Origin: Candidatus Hydrogenedens sp.
GTDB taxonomy: Bacteria > Hydrogenedentota > Hydrogenedentia > Hydrogenedentales > Hydrogenedentaceae
NCBI GenBank assembly: GCA_020216745.1
Contig: JAIWNQ010000240.1
Coordinates: 1-17,145, forward strand
Direction of reading: 5' to 3'
Length of the DNA: 17,145 bases
Positions 15,815 to 17,145 of the stretch are shown here, piece after piece. Made by a program: the position numbers and the translations under genes. The notes below the pieces were generated by a model, which was given only the letters and a program-made list of their open reading frames with translations, was not told the DNA's origin and did no database searches. Within the stretch, counting starts at the first letter, position 1. Each line of letters opens with the position of its first letter.

Positions 15815-16690
15815 ATGGCTAAACTAAAAATTGTAAATAACGCTAAAATTAATCTGTATCTTGATGTTATAGGAAAATTCCCAGATGGATACCATAAAAT
15901 TGAGTCTATTTTCCAAACAGTCAATTTAACGGACACCTTAATCTTTAAAGAAATTCCAAAAGGAATTCAGGTTATTACAAACAACCCTTTTTTACCTACG
16001 GATGAAAGAAATATTATTTATAAAACAATTGAAATGGTAAAAAAACGTACAAATATAAAAACAGGAATCCAGGTCCAGCTTCAGAAAAACATACCAATTT
16101 GTGCAGGCCTCGGGGGTGGTTCTGGAAATTCAGCAGGCACATTAAGTGCATTAAATAGTTTATGGAACTTAGGTTGGGATGAACTTCAATTACGAAATAT
16201 CGCAGAAAGATTGGGTTCCGATGTACCATATTTCGTGACAGGAGGGACACAGGCTGTGACTGGAAAAGGTGAAATACTTCACCCACTACCAAATATCAAC
16301 GACCAATGGTTGGTTCTAATACACCCCAATATCCCGCTTTCCACAGCAAAAGTCTACCAACACCCTGCTTTATCTTTCCGAACTCATTTAGATAAAAACA
16401 AAAAATTTACACTACCATTTATAAAAGCCATTGTGAAGTTACAGAAACGAGAATGGGAACATGTTATATACAACCGTTTAGAAGTTCCAGCCTTTAAAAT
16501 AGCCCCACAATTAGAATGTATAAAAACAAAAATTAAAAAATGGGGATACCCCTATGTAGGAATGAGTGGAAGTGGCTCAACCTTTTTTGTATTAGTAGAG
16601 TCAAAAGAGCAAGGTGAAAAATTAATAGAAAAAGTAAAATTAAAAGCAAACTTGGTAAAAACAGAACCCTTTGGTATAAAAATAAATTAA
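15815..16690 (+). CDS. ispE: 4-diphosphocytidyl-2-C-methyl-D-erythritol kinase (MEP pathway)
   Basis: This is a 291-residue GHMP-superfamily kinase that phosphorylates CDP-methylerythritol at the 2-hydroxyl with ATP, the fourth step of the MEP isoprenoid pathway in the cytoplasm. Marks are NNAKINLYLDVIGKFPDGYH (8-27) with catalytic Lys11, the ATP-binding glycine loop PICAGLGGGSGNSAG (94-108), ERLGSDVPYFVTGG (131-144) with catalytic Asp136, and motif 3 MSGSGSTFF (250-258). The glycine loop reads GGGSGNSAG where E. coli has GGGSSDAA, a tolerated variation in other phyla. Length and order match the family. The gene follows the UbiB-family gene by 14 nt and has only a weak ribosome site. The genome evidently uses the MEP rather than the mevalonate route. 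It is followed by a 60-nt gap carrying a candidate promoter for the next gene. Confidence 0.95.
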   Translation: MAKLKIVNNAKINLYLDVIGKFPDGYHKIESIFQTVNLTDTLIFKEIPKGIQVITNNPFLPTDERNIIYKTIEMVKKRTNIKTGIQVQLQKNIPICAGLGGGSGNSAGTLSALNSLWNLGWDELQLRNIAERLGSDVPYFVTGGTQAVTGKGEILHPLPNINDQWLVLIHPNIPLSTAKVYQHPALSFRTHLDKNKKFTLPFIKAIVKLQKREWEHVIYNRLEVPAFKIAPQLECIKTKIKKWGYPYVGMSGSGSTFFVLVESKEQGEKLIEKVKLKANLVKTEPFGIKIN

Positions 16691-16695
16691 AATAA

Positions 16696-16725
16696 TGAAC
16701 AAAATAAATAGTTATCATGTATAAT
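16696..16725 (+). promoter_or_regulatory. Candidate sigma70-type promoter before the last gene
   Basis: TGAACA (16696-16701, four of six matches to TTGACA) lies 18 nt before a perfect TATAAT (16720-16725). Transcription would start near 16732. AAAAGG then lies about 8 nt upstream of the ATG at 16751. This is the best-formed promoter-like arrangement in the window, but it sits in AT-rich sequence. Confidence 0.42.
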
Positions 16726-16750
16726 TAAATGAACTATAAAAGGTAAAAAT

Positions 16751-17145
16751 ATGAACAATATGATTTTAATAATGTCAAAAAATAAATACCTTATTTTTAT
16801 GTTGCTATTCTTATGTATACAGGCATATTCACAAACAGGAGGAGCAGTAGAAGGAGAGGGGTTGTTTGACCCATGTCATATAGAGGGATGTGAAGAGGTA
16901 TGCGATGATGTATTAGGAGAAAGTCACTTTGAGGACGATTTACGTTGGTTATATGGGTTTGCAGGTGAAAATGCGGATACTGCGGATTTAGATAATAATC
17001 GGATGTTGGATGTGGTTCAGGCATGGTTATTAGACGAGGTATTGCGAGATAAGGGATATGCGGTTCACTGTTGTGTGAAGAATGTGTATCGTAAGAATGT
17101 AGAAGCCTCGAAGGCATATGCAGATGTAATACAGGCAGTTCAACC
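16751..17145 (+). CDS. Secreted acidic protein with Glu-Gly linker (5' part; runs off the window)
   Basis: A hundred and thirty-one codons read open to the window edge; the 3' end is missing. Residues about 1-27 form a signal peptide (SKNKYLIFMLLFLCIQAYS), probably cut before Gln28. A short VEGEGL linker (33-38) resembles Glu-Gly linkers of secreted proteins in Hydrogenedentota and relatives. The next part is acidic and holds five cysteines (42, 47, 51, 107, 108), possibly for disulphides or metal. A DLDNNRMLDVVQ stretch (79-90) looks like an EF-hand/dockerin-like calcium loop, with acceptable residues at loop positions 1, 3 and 5 but Gln at position 12 and no Gly at 6. Met4, Met8 and Met17 are other possible starts; ATG 16751 is chosen because AAAAGG precedes it. 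Codons are markedly G-rich compared with the upstream genes. I do not recognise the family and assign no function. Confidence 0.8.
   Translation, partial: MNNMILIMSKNKYLIFMLLFLCIQAYSQTGGAVEGEGLFDPCHIEGCEEVCDDVLGESHFEDDLRWLYGFAGENADTADLDNNRMLDVVQAWLLDEVLRDKGYAVHCCVKNVYRKNVEASKAYADVIQAVQ

Noticed and set aside
16797..17117. Minus-strand 106-codon open frame at the right end
   Set aside because: It is antisense to the secreted acidic protein, has His/Pro/Leu-rich low-quality composition, and arises from the G-rich codons of the real gene.

Overview
The window looks like a chromosomal segment of a low-GC, diderm (LPS-type outer membrane) bacterium. Evidence for this is a lipid A-type acyltransferase, type IV pilus/type II secretion parts (a PilT tail and a GspF/PilC-family protein), the MEP-pathway enzyme IspE, and secreted proteins with clear signal peptides. 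The Glu-Gly-Glu-Gly linker after the signal peptide of the last gene resembles linkers I associate with Hydrogenedentota and neighbouring lineages. That placement is a weak inference; a 16S or marker-gene search would be needed to support it. No tRNA, rRNA, CRISPR array, insertion sequence or phage gene was seen. There is no gene-free stretch longer than about 240 bases.

Layout. 1-196: 3' end of a PilT-like motor ATPase (+). 215-2857: large cytosolic GH63-type glucosidase (-). 2972-7228: a + strand block of four genes, namely a beta-CASP metallo-beta-lactamase RNase, an LpxL-type acyltransferase that starts 1 nt after it, an NAD-dependent sugar epimerase, and a GT2 glycosyltransferase whose start lies inside the epimerase gene. 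7225-8034: nagB (-), whose stop codon overlaps the stop of the GT2 gene. 8078-8725: hemolysin III-type membrane protein (+). 8738-11552: a - strand run transcribed in the order GspF-like, anchored parvulin isomerase, aromatic/aspartate aminotransferase. 11718-13898: large secreted protein (+), probably with a distant GH36/GH27-like architecture. 13923-14078: a GC-rich 9-bp/42-bp minisatellite. 14136-16690: UbiB-family atypical kinase and ispE (+), 14 nt apart. 16751-17145: start of a secreted, acidic protein that runs off the window.

How the genes fit together. Several concern the cell envelope and its sugars: the acyltransferase (lipid A), the epimerase/GT2 pair (surface glycan), NagB (amino-sugar catabolism), the GspF-like protein with PilT (pilus or secretion), and the parvulin (periplasmic folding). 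UbiB and IspE both touch isoprenoid/quinone metabolism. The rest is housekeeping.

I do not see a convincing new multi-gene system such as a defence island or mobile element. The least ordinary features are the minisatellite, which is open in frame with the preceding gene's stop codon, the poorly recognised 726-residue secreted protein, and the base-composition change in the last gene.
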